Shown: one piece after another, positions 47,611 through 56,573 of the stretch
How the letters are laid out: the number at the start of each line of letters is the position of its first letter
Position numbering within the stretch: position 1 is the stretch's first letter
NCBI GenBank assembly: GCA_029263125.1
Contig: JAJCYD010000007.1
Span: 151,124 to 215,123, forward strand
DNA from: Solirubrobacteraceae bacterium
GTDB taxonomy: Bacteria; Actinomycetota; Thermoleophilia; Solirubrobacterales; Solirubrobacteraceae
Direction: 5' to 3'
DNA length: 64,000 bases
Made by a program: the position numbers and the translations under genes
The notes under the pieces: generated by a model
What the model was told of the DNA's origin: nothing
The model's input: the letters and a program-made list of their open reading frames with translations, nothing else
The model's database searches: none

Positions 47611-49890
47611 TTAGCGCCGGACGCTCTCGCAGTCCTTGCTGACCTTGTCCTTGGGGTCGGCGAAGACGATGTCGTTGCCCCGCCCGCACTTCACCTTGTC
47701 GCGGCCTCCGTGGACGACGTTGATGCGGTCATCGCCGGATCCGCCGTCGATCGTGTCATCGTCGATGTTGCCAAAGATCGTGTCGTTGCCGCCGCCGCCC
47801 ATGATGCGGTCGCGGCCACGGTCGCCGGTGATGCGGTCCGCGCCGTCGCCGCCCCAGATGACGTCGTTGCCCTTGCGCCCGGCGATCGTGTCGTCGCCGT
47901 CGCCGCCGTGCAGCTGGTCGTTGCCGCGGTCGCCGTCGACGTAGTCGTTGCCGGCCTTGCCGAAGAGCTTGTCGTTGCCGCCGCGGCCGAACATCGAGTC
48001 GTCGCCGCTGGTGCCGTAGAGCTTGTCGTTGCGCGACGTGCCGCGGATCGTCTTCGGCGCCGGCTCGCCGTTGTCGGGCTCGGGAGCGATCTGGATGACG
48101 ATCTCGCAGTCGATCAGCACGTCGCGCGTTGGCGCGTCGTTCTCGACGTAGACGGTGTCCTGGCCCGGGCCGCAGTCGACGCGGTCGGCGCTGTCGTCCG
48201 CCGCGCGGATCACGTCGTCGCCGGGGCCGCCCTCGAAGTCGTCGGGGCCCGTTCCGCCGATCAGGACGTCGTTGCCGTTCTCGCCGTCGAGCTCGTCGGC
48301 CTCCGGGCCGCCGTCGAGGTGGTCGTTGTCGTCGCGGCCGTAGAGGTGGTCCTTGCCCGGACCGCCCATGATCCGGTCCTCGCCCTCGTCGCCCTCCAGG
48401 CGGTCCCCGGCGCGGCCGCCGTCGATGAGATCGTTGCCGGGGCCGCCGCGGATGCGCTCGGCGCCCGTCTCGCCGTAGAGCTTGTCGTCGCCCGGACCGC
48501 CCTCGATCAACTGGTCGGATCCGCGCCCGCCCCTGATCGTGTCGTTGCCGGGTCCGCCGTCGAGCAGCTTGTCGTCGCCGAAGCCGTCCTCCACGATCGT
48601 GTCGTCGCCCTCACCGCCGTGGATCGTGTCGTCGCCGTCGCCGCCGTCGAGCGTGTCGTTGCCGGGTCCGCCGTCGATCTTGTCGTTGCCCGTGCCGCCG
48701 TCGGCGCCGTCGTCGCCGGGTCCGGCGACGATGGTCTCGTCGCCGGTGCCGCCGAGGATGAAGTCGTTGCCGTCCTCGCCGTAGAGCTTGTCGCTGTTGG
48801 CGCCGCCGGAGATGCGGTCGCTGCCCGGACCGCCGTTGATGATGTCGCTGTCACGGCCGCCGCGCAGCACGTCGTCGCCGCCGAGCCCCTGGATGTCGTC
48901 GGCGCCGCGCGTGCCGGTGATGACGTCGGGCCCCTCGGTGCCCGTGATCGGCGCGAGGCCCGGCTGCACGAGCAGATCCTGAGGCGAGCTGACGTCCAGC
49001 CCGATCAGCCCGATCTGCTTGCGCGAGAACGGACTGACGAGCGTCACGCCCCCGCCGGCGGAGTCGGCCATGTAGATCCGGCTCGCATCCGCGTTCCAGG
49101 CAGGCCAGCCGGGGCCCCTGCCGGCAGGGATCCTGCGCACCGAGCCGTTGCGCAGGTCGATGACCGCCGCCGAGCGACCTCGCGAGGCCGCTCCGACGAG
49201 CAGTCTCGTGCGGCCGTCGGTCAGCGCCAGCCCGCCGCCGGCGCCCTTGGGCAGCTTGATCGAGCGCTTGTCCACGCGGCGCTGCCCCATGCGGATCGTG
49301 CGCAGCCGGCCGCGGGCGCTGACGAGCGTCGTGCGGTTGGCATCGATCGCGACATCGACCGCGCCGGGGACCTTGACGCGCCGCAGCAGCCGGCCCTCGC
49401 TCAGCGACACGATCGCGACACGTCCCTTGCGCAGGACGACCGCGGCGAGGTTGGCTCCCTTGTCCAGCGCCATCCGCTTGCCGACGCCTCGCAGGCCGAT
49501 CGTCGACCGCACCGCCAGCGTGTCGGGATCGAGCACCGCGAGCTGCTTGCCGCGAACGACGACCAGCGCGCTGCCCTTGCGCGACAGCTCGATGTCGGTG
49601 ATCTCCGGCGGGCCGAGCGCCGTGCGAGCGAGCTCGGTCTTCGCGTTGACGTCGACGGCGACGACCTCGCTGCCGGCCGCGACCCATCCGCGCTGCCCGT
49701 TGCGCGCGACCGCAACGGCGCGCGCGACGCCGGGCAGCGCCAGCCGGCCGGTGACGGCGTTGCTGGACACGTCGACGAACGTCAGCTCCGCGATCCCGGG
49801 TGCGATCAGGACGACCCTCGCCGATGCCGAAGCGCTCAGCAGCGCGAGGACCGTCGCGGCGCACAGCAGCGCGCACAGCCGCGCCCTCAT
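47611..49890 (-). CDS. Secreted protein with beta-propeller-like domain and RTX calcium-binding repeats (759 aa)
   Basis: A signal peptide (residues 1-24, MRARLCALLCAATVLALLSA then SASA) is followed by a repeated-strand region (about 25-310) with recurring blocks such as VAVARNGQRGWVAAGSEVVA and LAAVVLRKGRVAIVSL, as in YVTN/WD-like propellers. From about residue 320 to the end, dozens of GGxGxDxUx nonapeptides follow (GGPGNDTLDGGDGDDTIHGG and relatives), the RTX calcium-binding parallel beta-roll, interrupted by two spacers near 520-575. The last residues are DKVSKDCESVRR. No type I secretion genes are nearby; Sec export is implied. Its start overlaps the hydrolase stop (ATGA). Confidence 0.9.
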   Translation of the reverse strand: MRARLCALLCAATVLALLSASASARVVLIAPGIAELTFVDVSSNAVTGRLALPGVARAVAVARNGQRGWVAAGSEVVAVDVNAKTELARTALGPPEITDIELSRKGSALVVVRGKQLAVLDPDTLAVRSTIGLRGVGKRMALDKGANLAAVVLRKGRVAIVSLSEGRLLRRVKVPGAVDVAIDANRTTLVSARGRLRTIRMGQRRVDKRSIKLPKGAGGGLALTDGRTRLLVGAASRGRSAAVIDLRNGSVRRIPAGRGPGWPAWNADASRIYMADSAGGGVTLVSPFSRKQIGLIGLDVSSPQDLLVQPGLAPITGTEGPDVITGTRGADDIQGLGGDDVLRGGRDSDIINGGPGSDRISGGANSDKLYGEDGNDFILGGTGDETIVAGPGDDGADGGTGNDKIDGGPGNDTLDGGDGDDTIHGGEGDDTIVEDGFGDDKLLDGGPGNDTIRGGRGSDQLIEGGPGDDKLYGETGAERIRGGPGNDLIDGGRAGDRLEGDEGEDRIMGGPGKDHLYGRDDNDHLDGGPEADELDGENGNDVLIGGTGPDDFEGGPGDDVIRAADDSADRVDCGPGQDTVYVENDAPTRDVLIDCEIVIQIAPEPDNGEPAPKTIRGTSRNDKLYGTSGDDSMFGRGGNDKLFGKAGNDYVDGDRGNDQLHGGDGDDTIAGRKGNDVIWGGDGADRITGDRGRDRIMGGGGNDTIFGNIDDDTIDGGSGDDRINVVHGGRDKVKCGRGNDIVFADPKDKVSKDCESVRR

Positions 49891-50873
49891 GGCGCGGGCA
49901 CCCGCGGCGTGGACCACGGCGTCTGCGCCGTCGGCGCCTGCGCGAGGAAGGCGCGCAGGTCGTCGTTGAAGCGCCCCGGGCGCTCGAGCATGACGAGATG
50001 GCCCGTGTCGGCGTATTCGATCATGCGGGCGTCGGGGATCAGCCATTCGAACTCGCGGGCGTCGCGCAGCGGCACGAGCCGGTCAAGCTCGCCCCAGACG
50101 ATCAGCGCCGGGCACGTGATCTCGCCGAGGCGGTCGCGCAGCGGATAGCCGGTCATCGCGTCCAGGGCGTCCTTAAAGCCCGGCTTGCCGGCGCCGCGTA
50201 CCTGCTCGACGGTCAGCGTGCTCGGCAGGCGCTCGGGATGGGCGGCCACGAGCATCATCAGCGCGCGGCGCGCCCGCGCCCTGCGCACGACTCGATCGTC
50301 GCGGGCCGCCAGCCATCCCATGCCGAAGAACAGCCAGTTCTCCACACGCGCCCGCGCGCCCTGATTGCGCTCGTTGCGCATGTGCTCCATGCTCAGCCCG
50401 GCCGGCGAGGCGAGACACAGCCTCTCCACCTGGGCGCGGAAGCGGATCGCGAACTCGGCCGCGACGAAGCCGCCCATCGAGCTGCCGACGAGCGTGGCGC
50501 TGTCGACCCCCAGCGTGACGAACAGCTCGTCGAGCATGCGCGCGTAGCCGGGCATCGAGATCGGCTCGACGGGCATCTGCGACTCACCGAAGCCGGGCAG
50601 GTCCAGAGCGATCACGCGGTGGTCGCGGGCAAAGTGCGGGATCGTCTCCAGCCAATTCTGCCAGCAGCCGGCCAGCCCGTGCAGGAAGACGATCGCCGGT
50701 CCCGAGCCGATGTCGACGACGTTGATCCAGCGGCCTTCCACCTGCACCCACCGCAGGTGCTCGCGCCAGTCGACGTCCATCCACGCCGAGCGCCCGACCG
50801 GCCCGTAGGCCATCTCATCCGGTCGAGGCCTCCCGCTCGCTTCGCCAATCCCCACCGTCGACAGCATAGACAC
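49887..50873 (-). CDS. Alpha/beta hydrolase, paralog 1 (328 aa)
   Basis: Blocks: VFLHGLAGCWQNWLETIPHF (oxyanion region), IALDLPGFGESQMP, the nucleophile elbow LVGSSMGGFVAAE with Ser at about 133, WGELDRLVPLRDA with the acid Asp, and DTGHLVMLERPGRFN with His. It is about 60% like the next gene by eye and shares the unusual AYGPVGRSAWMDVDW N-terminus. A start at ATG 50873 or at internal ATGs is possible. It overlaps the RTX gene (ATGA) and may act with it, for example on extracellular esters, but has no signal peptide. Confidence 0.87.
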   Translation of the reverse strand: MSMLSTVGIGEASGRPRPDEMAYGPVGRSAWMDVDWREHLRWVQVEGRWINVVDIGSGPAIVFLHGLAGCWQNWLETIPHFARDHRVIALDLPGFGESQMPVEPISMPGYARMLDELFVTLGVDSATLVGSSMGGFVAAEFAIRFRAQVERLCLASPAGLSMEHMRNERNQGARARVENWLFFGMGWLAARDDRVVRRARARRALMMLVAAHPERLPSTLTVEQVRGAGKPGFKDALDAMTGYPLRDRLGEITCPALIVWGELDRLVPLRDAREFEWLIPDARMIEYADTGHLVMLERPGRFNDDLRAFLAQAPTAQTPWSTPRVPAP

Positions 50874-50901
50874 GGCTCCGTGGCCGTGAGCCAGGTCAGC
50901 G

Positions 50902-51894
50902 TCAGCCGGCGAAGGACCGCGTTTCGGCTGACGGCCGACGCTCGCCGGGCGCCTGCTGCAGGAAGGCGAGGACGTCGTCGTTGAAGCGCGCGGGACGCTC
51001 GAGCATCGTCAGGTGCCCGGTGTCCTCATAGACGATCTTGCGCGAATCGTCGATCAGCTCCTCGAAGACCGATGCGTCCTTCAGCGGGACGAGACGGTCC
51101 TTGTCGCCCCAGACGATCAGGGTCGGGCACTTGATCTTGGGCAGCCGCCCGCGGATCGGATAGTTCAGCAGCGCGTCCAGCGCGTCGGAGAAGCCCGGCT
51201 TGCCCGAGCCGTTGACCTGCTCCCACGCCAGGCGGGCCGGCAGGCGGTCGGGGTGCGCGGCGACGATCAGCAGCAGTGCCGAGCGCAGGCGACGGCGCTT
51301 GGCCACGATCGTGGAATGCGACGCGATCCAGCCGAGATTGAAGAACGCGATGTTCTCGGCGCGATGGCGCAGACCCGCCTTGCGCTGCGTGCAAATGAAC
51401 TCCACGCTGAGGCCCGCCGCGGCCACGAGCACGAGGCGCTCGACGCGGGCCGGATGGCGGATCGCGAGCTCGGCGCCGACGAAGCCGCCCATCGAGTTGC
51501 CGACGAGCCGCACCGCATCGATGTCCAGCACCTCCAGTAGCGCGTCGATCGTGTCGGCATAGCGCGCGATCGTGATCGTTTCGGCGGGCATCTCCGACGC
51601 GCCGAAGCCCGGCAGATCGACGGCGATGACGCGATGATTGCGAGCGAAGTGGGGAAGGTTCTCCAGCCAGTTCTGCCAGCAGCCCGACAGGCCGTGGACG
51701 AACAGCGCGACCGGCCCCTCGCCCATGTCGACGATGTTCATCCAGCGATCCTGCACGCGGACCCAGCGCAGGTGCTGCTGCCAGTCGATGTCCAGCCACT
51801 CCGAGTGACCCACGGGCCCGTAGGCGTCGTGTGGGGAAGCGTGCGCTGGCGAGGGAACCACATGCATGACACTACCCGCGCTCGGTGTGGACAT
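50902..51894 (-). CDS. Alpha/beta hydrolase, paralog 2 (330 aa)
   Basis: Tandem paralog of the previous gene: AYGPVGHSEWLDIDWQQHLR, LFVHGLSGCWQNWLENLPHF, DLPGFGASEMP, nucleophile NSMGGFVGAE, WGDKDRLVPLKDAS and DTGHLTMLERPARFN. The two stops and starts are 29 bases apart in tandem, so this is a local duplication with divergence. The ATG at 51894 is chosen; a GTG at 51915 that overlaps the upstream stop is an alternative. The substrate is unknown. Confidence 0.87.
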   Translation of the reverse strand: MSTPSAGSVMHVVPSPAHASPHDAYGPVGHSEWLDIDWQQHLRWVRVQDRWMNIVDMGEGPVALFVHGLSGCWQNWLENLPHFARNHRVIAVDLPGFGASEMPAETITIARYADTIDALLEVLDIDAVRLVGNSMGGFVGAELAIRHPARVERLVLVAAAGLSVEFICTQRKAGLRHRAENIAFFNLGWIASHSTIVAKRRRLRSALLLIVAAHPDRLPARLAWEQVNGSGKPGFSDALDALLNYPIRGRLPKIKCPTLIVWGDKDRLVPLKDASVFEELIDDSRKIVYEDTGHLTMLERPARFNDDVLAFLQQAPGERRPSAETRSFAG

Positions 51895-51907
51895 GCGCCG
51901 CCGGTGG

Positions 51908-53212
51908 TCAGGCACCGGCGAGCACCTTGCTCACCGACACGAGCTTCTGCTCCTTGGCGGCCTCGACGAGCGCCACGACGAAGTCGTCGCCCCCGCGCTT
52001 GACCAGGCGCCCGGCGAACGTGCGCAGCTCGGTGCCGGTCAGCAGCGAGGACAGCTGGGCGAGCTCGGGCTCCAGGCGCTCCTCCCAGACCGCGTCGAGC
52101 ATGCCGTCGAGGACGTCGTCGTCGCTGGCCGCCACGAGCGTGGCGATCTGCACCTCGGTGCGCTTCTCCAGCTCGGTGGCGAACAGCAGCAGCGGCCCCC
52201 ACAGCGCTCGTTCATGCGCGGCGCGGACGAGCTGCGCGAGCACCGGCCGGCCGAAGCCGGTTCCCAGCGCCGCGACGCGGCGGCGGGCGGCGGCCGGCAG
52301 CAGCGGCAGCAGCTGCAGCAGCTCGGGCCACAGGCCATGGCGCGATGCCGCGTCGACGATCGAGGCGAGGACCGGCCGGGTGTGGATCGACTTCAGCGCG
52401 GCGAAGCGCTCGCGGCTCTCGGGGCTCATCGCCCGCGTGACCGGCAGCACGTCGTCCCACAACAGCTCCTTTTGCGCCGTGCGCACCATGCCGTCGAGCA
52501 CCTCGTCGGGCTGGCCGGCGGCGATGTCCCCGAGCTGGCCGCGCTGCTCCTCGGAGACGTGGCCGAGGACGTCGAGCGCCTCGATCCACCGGTCGGCCTG
52601 CGTCGCCGTCGCGATGATCGACTCAAGGCGCTCGGCTGGCAGCGTCGAGACGAGCGCGCCGATGCTGCCCTTGGACTCGATCACGTAGGCCGTGCACAGC
52701 AGCGTCTCGTCGTTGACGACGGCGATCGCCGCCCGCAGCGCCGCCTCGGAGAGGTGGCCCACGAAGCCGCCCATCACGATGAACTCCTCGCGCTCGGCCA
52801 GCAGCCTCGTGATGTCGGCGATCTGCCGCGGCGGGATCTCGGCGATCACCCGGCTCGCGCGCCGTGGGTCCAGCTGCACGGCGAGTTCGGTGAGAAACGG
52901 GGTCGGGAGCTTCGCGGCGACGTCGACCGCTCGCGAGGGCTCCAGCAGCGCGGTCAGGCGGGCGCACAGCAGCGGCCCGAAGGCGCGCTCGCCGACCAGG
53001 GCCGCGAGCTTGGTGGGGATGAGCTTGGCCGCCGAGGCGACGCGCTGGAGCATCTGGCGGTCGGCGTCGAACATCGTCACCGTCACCTGCTCTCGCAGGT
53101 CGCGAACCTCCTGCGCGTCGACGCGGCGCAGGTAGTCGAGGTCCTGGGCGTCGCAGTCGACCAGACGCGCGAGCTTGAGGATCTCGACGTCGACGTTGAG
53201 CAGCGTGCTCAT
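51908..53212 (-). CDS. Helical-repeat protein, unknown (434 aa)
   Basis: The chain is made of many short amphipathic helices, with blocks such as AAKLIPTKLAALVGERAFGP, LLTGTELRTFAGRLV and repeated 'R-x-x-x-I/L-A-x-L/I-P' turns (ASRVIAEIPPRQIADI). It weakly recalls the MgtE N-terminal superhelical domain but has no membrane part. It may be a scaffold or regulatory protein. It is upstream of the hydrolases in the same orientation and its stop lies inside the beginning of the paralog 2 region, so co-transcription is likely. Confidence 0.7.
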   Translation of the reverse strand: MSTLLNVDVEILKLARLVDCDAQDLDYLRRVDAQEVRDLREQVTVTMFDADRQMLQRVASAAKLIPTKLAALVGERAFGPLLCARLTALLEPSRAVDVAAKLPTPFLTELAVQLDPRRASRVIAEIPPRQIADITRLLAEREEFIVMGGFVGHLSEAALRAAIAVVNDETLLCTAYVIESKGSIGALVSTLPAERLESIIATATQADRWIEALDVLGHVSEEQRGQLGDIAAGQPDEVLDGMVRTAQKELLWDDVLPVTRAMSPESRERFAALKSIHTRPVLASIVDAASRHGLWPELLQLLPLLPAAARRRVAALGTGFGRPVLAQLVRAAHERALWGPLLLFATELEKRTEVQIATLVAASDDDVLDGMLDAVWEERLEPELAQLSSLLTGTELRTFAGRLVKRGGDDFVVALVEAAKEQKLVSVSKVLAGA

Positions 53213-53218
53213 CCGCGG

Positions 53219-53437
53219 CTACCCGAACAGGATCTTGCGAACGGGCCCGCGACAGACCCGTGGCACGATCTCCAGCGACTGCCCGATCGCCGCTTCCAGC
53301 GCCTCGGACTGGCGCGTCTTGGCGCCGTGCAGGGCCTCGGCGAACGAGCGCAGGTCCGCGTCGCTCAGCGCCGACAGGCCGTCGGGCGCCCTGCCGCCGA
53401 GCTCGGCCTCGAGCGTCGTGACGCCGTCGGCGCTCAT
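53219..53437 (-). CDS. Hypothetical small protein (72 aa)
   Basis: Starts MSADGVTTLEAELGGRAPDG and is a helical acidic protein (LSDADLRSFAEALHGAKTRQ) with a basic end (RVCRGPVRKILFG). It lies six bases before the helical-repeat gene, so the two are probably translated together. It is not a family I recognise. The 180 bases upstream, to the wax ester synthase gene, contain the divergent promoters, but no clear motif. Confidence 0.6.
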   Translation of the reverse strand: MSADGVTTLEAELGGRAPDGLSALSDADLRSFAEALHGAKTRQSEALEAAIGQSLEIVPRVCRGPVRKILFG

Positions 53438-53617
53438 CGTGGCGTCGCCTGGAGGTGTCGGGAGATTGGGGGCACCGCGGGCGCAGAGCCTACGCATCCC
53501 TCGGGCGCAGACCGCCGGCACGGCGTTCAGCGGGCGCGCCCCCGCTCGCGATGACCCGCCCGCGCCTGCGGTGCGTAGGACTAGCGTGCGACGCGCCACC
53601 CACGCAGCGATCCGGGC

Positions 53618-54988
53618 ATGACAGGGGCACGGCTGTCGGCGCTCGACGCGGCCTTTCTGGCGATCGAATCCGAGCAGGCGCCGATGCACGTCGGGTGGGC
53701 GGCGGTGTTCCGCGCCGCAGAGGGCGAACCGGCGCCCTCCTTCGAGCAGATCAGCGACCACATCGCCGGGCGCCTGCACCGCGCGCCGCGCTATCGCCAG
53801 CGCCTGCAATCGGTCCCGCTCGGCCTCGATGACCCGGTCTGGGTCGACGACGCGAGCTTTGACGTCGCCCGGCATGTGCTGCGCTGCGAGCACGGCGACT
53901 TCGGCCGTCTCGTCGACGAGGTGATGTCGGCGCCGCTGCACCACGACCGGGCGCTGTGGGAGCTGTGGGTCGCCGACGCACTCGACGACGGGCAGATCGC
54001 GGTCGTCGGGAAGGCGCACCACTGCCTCGTGGACGGGCTTGCCGCGGTCGAGCTGATGGCGCTGCTGCTGGACGCCACACCGGAGCCCGAGGTGCAGCCG
54101 CACGGCGGCGGCTGGATCCCGCGCTCGGTGCCCGGGACGGTCTCGATGGTCGCCGACGCCGTCGGCAACCACGTCGACAAGGCGCTGGCGCTGGCGCGCG
54201 TGCCGCTGGGGTGGATGCGCGAGCCCTCGACGCTGCTGCAGGTCCCGGCGCAGGCGTGGCGCGTCGCGCAGGCCGTCGTCCACACCGCCGCGCCGCTGGC
54301 GGGCCCCAGCCGCCTCAACGGCGCGATGCCCGCCGCCCGCCATCTCGCCCGCGTGTCGCGGCCCTTCGAGGACCTGCGGATCATCAAGCGGCGCTTCGGC
54401 ACGACCGTCAACGACATCCTGCTGAGCGCGAGCGCCGGGGCCCTGCGCGAGCTGCTGGAGGCGTCCTCCGAGCCGCTTGATGACGTCAAGGCGATGGTCC
54501 CGGTCAGCGTGCAGGCGCTCGACGAGCAGTGGGGCAACCGGATCGTCTTCCTGTTTCTGGCGCTGCCATGCGGGGAACCCGATCCTGTATGGCGACTACG
54601 CGACATCCACGTCGCGATGCGTGAGCGCAAGCGCGACGGCGAGCCCGAGGGCGCCGACACGATCTTCAGCGCGCTGGGTTACGCGCCGCGGCGGATGCGG
54701 CGCATCGCGTCGAAGGTGCTGGCCAGCCCGCGCCTGTCGAACCTCACGATCTCCAACATCCCGGGACCCAACGTCCCGCTGTACCTCATGGGCTGTGAGG
54801 TGCAGCACGCCTACCCGATCGTCCCGCTGACCGACGGCCACGGCATCTCGATCGGCATGACGACGATCCACGAGCGCGCGTGCTTCGGCGTCTACGCGCA
54901 GGCCGAGCTCGCCGCCGACGCCGACCGCATCGCGCGCGGCATCGACGAGGCGATCGACGAGCTGCTCGCCCGGGCGCAGGCCGCATGA
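53618..54988 (+). CDS. Wax ester synthase/diacylglycerol acyltransferase (WS/DGAT), 456 aa
   Basis: Acyl-CoA:alcohol/diacylglycerol acyltransferase. LSALDAAFLAIESEQAPMHV at the start, the catalytic HHxxxDG in KAHHCLVDGLAAV (about 131-143), the NDILLSASAGALRELL block (about 265) and the SNIPGPNVPLYLMG block near the end are all family hallmarks. The length is normal (about 450-470). It overlaps the acyl reductase gene by ATGA. A role in storage wax esters or triacylglycerol is likely. Confidence 0.93.
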   Translation: MTGARLSALDAAFLAIESEQAPMHVGWAAVFRAAEGEPAPSFEQISDHIAGRLHRAPRYRQRLQSVPLGLDDPVWVDDASFDVARHVLRCEHGDFGRLVDEVMSAPLHHDRALWELWVADALDDGQIAVVGKAHHCLVDGLAAVELMALLLDATPEPEVQPHGGGWIPRSVPGTVSMVADAVGNHVDKALALARVPLGWMREPSTLLQVPAQAWRVAQAVVHTAAPLAGPSRLNGAMPAARHLARVSRPFEDLRIIKRRFGTTVNDILLSASAGALRELLEASSEPLDDVKAMVPVSVQALDEQWGNRIVFLFLALPCGEPDPVWRLRDIHVAMRERKRDGEPEGADTIFSALGYAPRRMRRIASKVLASPRLSNLTISNIPGPNVPLYLMGCEVQHAYPIVPLTDGHGISIGMTTIHERACFGVYAQAELAADADRIARGIDEAIDELLARAQAA

Positions 54989-56190
54989 GCACGCTCACCG
55001 CACCGCCGCCGGTGATCGCCCGCCATGAGTCGCGCGCCCGCGACGCCGTCCTGCTGACCGGCGCCACCGGCTTCGTCGGGACGGAGCTGCTGGCTCGCTA
55101 CGTGCAGCTCACCCAGCGCACCGTCTACGTCCTGATCCGCGCGGACTCCCAGGAGCACGCCGACGAACGGCTGCGCGCGACGTTGCGCGACACATTCGGC
55201 AGCGACCACGCGTTCGGGCGCCGCGTGCGCGCGCTCGCCGGCGACCTCGAGCTCGCCGGCCTGGGCCTTGATCCCGACACCGCGATCGCAGTGGCCGGCG
55301 AGGTCTGCGAGATCGTGCACGGCGCCGCCTCGGTGTCCTTCGACCTCGAGCTGCGAGCGTCGCGCGCGATCAACGTGCACGGCACGCGCCGGATGCTGGA
55401 CTTCGCGGAGCTGTGCGCGTTGGAGGGTGGGCTGGACCGCTTCACCTACGTCTCGACGGCCTACGTCGCCGGAACCCATCGTGGCCCCTTCGGCGAGGAC
55501 GACCTCGACGTCGGCCAGGACTTTCGCAATGCCTACGAGCAGACGAAGTACGAGGCCGAGCTGCTGGTGCGCGAGCGAGCCGGCCGGCTGGCGATCACCA
55601 TCGTGCGGCCGAGCATCATCGTCGGCGATCGCGACAGCGGCTGGACCTCGTCCTTCAACGTCCTGTACTGGCCGCTGCGCGCGCTGGCACGGGGCGCCTA
55701 CCCGGTGATCCCCGCCCAGCGCCACGCTCCCGTCGATGTCGTCTCCGTCGACTACGTCGCCGACGCGATCGTCGCGCTCTCCGGCACGTCGGACGCCGCC
55801 GGCCAGACCTACCACCTGACGGCGTCCGAGGATGCCGTCACGATCGCCGAGCTGCTGACCCTGTCGGTGACGCGGCTGGGCTGCAAGCGCCCGCCGGTGA
55901 TCGCGCCGCGCCTGTACCGCTACGTGCTGGCGCCGCTGATCTCGAGTCTGCAGCCGCGTCGCCGGCGCTTCATGCGCGCGACGGCGACCTACCTGCCCTA
56001 CTTCGCGGTCGGGACGCGCTTTGACAGCACGCGTGCCCGCGCCGCGCTCGGTCCGGCGATCGTGCCCGCTCCGCTGCCTGACTACTTCGACGTGCTCGTG
56101 GACTACGCGCTGCGCGCGCGCTGGGGCGCCAACCGGTCCCTCACGCGCGCGACGGCGAGCAGCGCAGAAGCCGTCTCGGTTCACGCGTAG
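54985..56190 (+). CDS. Fatty-acyl-reductase-like SDR, NAD-binding_4 family (401 aa)
   Basis: Extended SDR/thioester-reductase fold. Nucleotide-binding LLTGATGFVGTELLARY (23-39), GDLELAGLGLD, HGAASVSFDLELRASRAINV (about 113), YVSTAYVAGT, active-site YEQTKYEAE (Y-x-x-x-K) and VRPSIIVGD. In family members this domain reduces acyl-CoA or acyl-ACP to aldehyde or alcohol. Directly downstream of a wax ester synthase, it would supply the fatty alcohol. ATG 54985 overlaps the preceding stop. It lacks the second acyl-reductase C-terminal domain of long FARs. Confidence 0.83.
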   Translation: MSTLTAPPPVIARHESRARDAVLLTGATGFVGTELLARYVQLTQRTVYVLIRADSQEHADERLRATLRDTFGSDHAFGRRVRALAGDLELAGLGLDPDTAIAVAGEVCEIVHGAASVSFDLELRASRAINVHGTRRMLDFAELCALEGGLDRFTYVSTAYVAGTHRGPFGEDDLDVGQDFRNAYEQTKYEAELLVRERAGRLAITIVRPSIIVGDRDSGWTSSFNVLYWPLRALARGAYPVIPAQRHAPVDVVSVDYVADAIVALSGTSDAAGQTYHLTASEDAVTIAELLTLSVTRLGCKRPPVIAPRLYRYVLAPLISSLQPRRRRFMRATATYLPYFAVGTRFDSTRARAALGPAIVPAPLPDYFDVLVDYALRARWGANRSLTRATASSAEAVSVHA

Positions 56191-56257
56191 CAGCGCTGCG
56201 CCGACCTGCGCGAGTTCGCCAGGGCCGCGCGGCCGGAGTGCGGCCCGGCGGCGCTCC

Positions 56258-56518
56258 TCAGTACCCGCCGCGCCAGGTGCCGCCGGAGGGCTTGGGCGGC
56301 AGCACGTCCCAGCCATCCAGGACGTGCACGATCTCGTCCTTCTCGGCCCACGCGGTGCGCGCCTGGCCGTCGAACGTGAAGGTGATCTCCTCGAGCTCGG
56401 GGTTGGAGGTGTCGACGCCGAAGACGTGGTCGACCTCGATGTCGGCGTCCTTGAGCATGCGGTGCGCTCGCTCCTTGTCAGAGCCGGGTTCATAGCGACC
56501 GGACATCTTGATGGGCAT
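56258..56518 (-). CDS. Hypothetical protein (86 aa)
   Basis: MPIKMSGRYEPGSDKERAHR, with acidic residues ending in HVLDGWDVLPPKPSGGTWRG. No family recognised. A strong ribosome binding site (AGGAGG, about 7 nt) precedes ATG 56518. It is followed by only 55 bases to the ABC permease stop, and stands alone between convergent genes (the 67-base gap to the reductase stop holds no clear terminator). Confidence 0.65.
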   Translation of the reverse strand: MPIKMSGRYEPGSDKERAHRMLKDADIEVDHVFGVDTSNPELEEITFTFDGQARTAWAEKDEIVHVLDGWDVLPPKPSGGTWRGGY

Positions 56519-56573
56519 GCGGCGCCTCCTTTCGCGGACCTTCGCGCCGAGGCGCGAGCTTACCGCCGAGCCT

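Noticed and set aside
47640..48930. Regular short repeats that resemble a CRISPR or minisatellite
   Set aside because: The period is the nine-codon RTX motif of one conserved reading frame; there are no unique spacers and no cas genes.
47536..50148. 870-codon frame on the plus strand over the RTX gene
   Set aside because: Antisense to the periodic RTX repeats, which make long periodic open frames; no family features.
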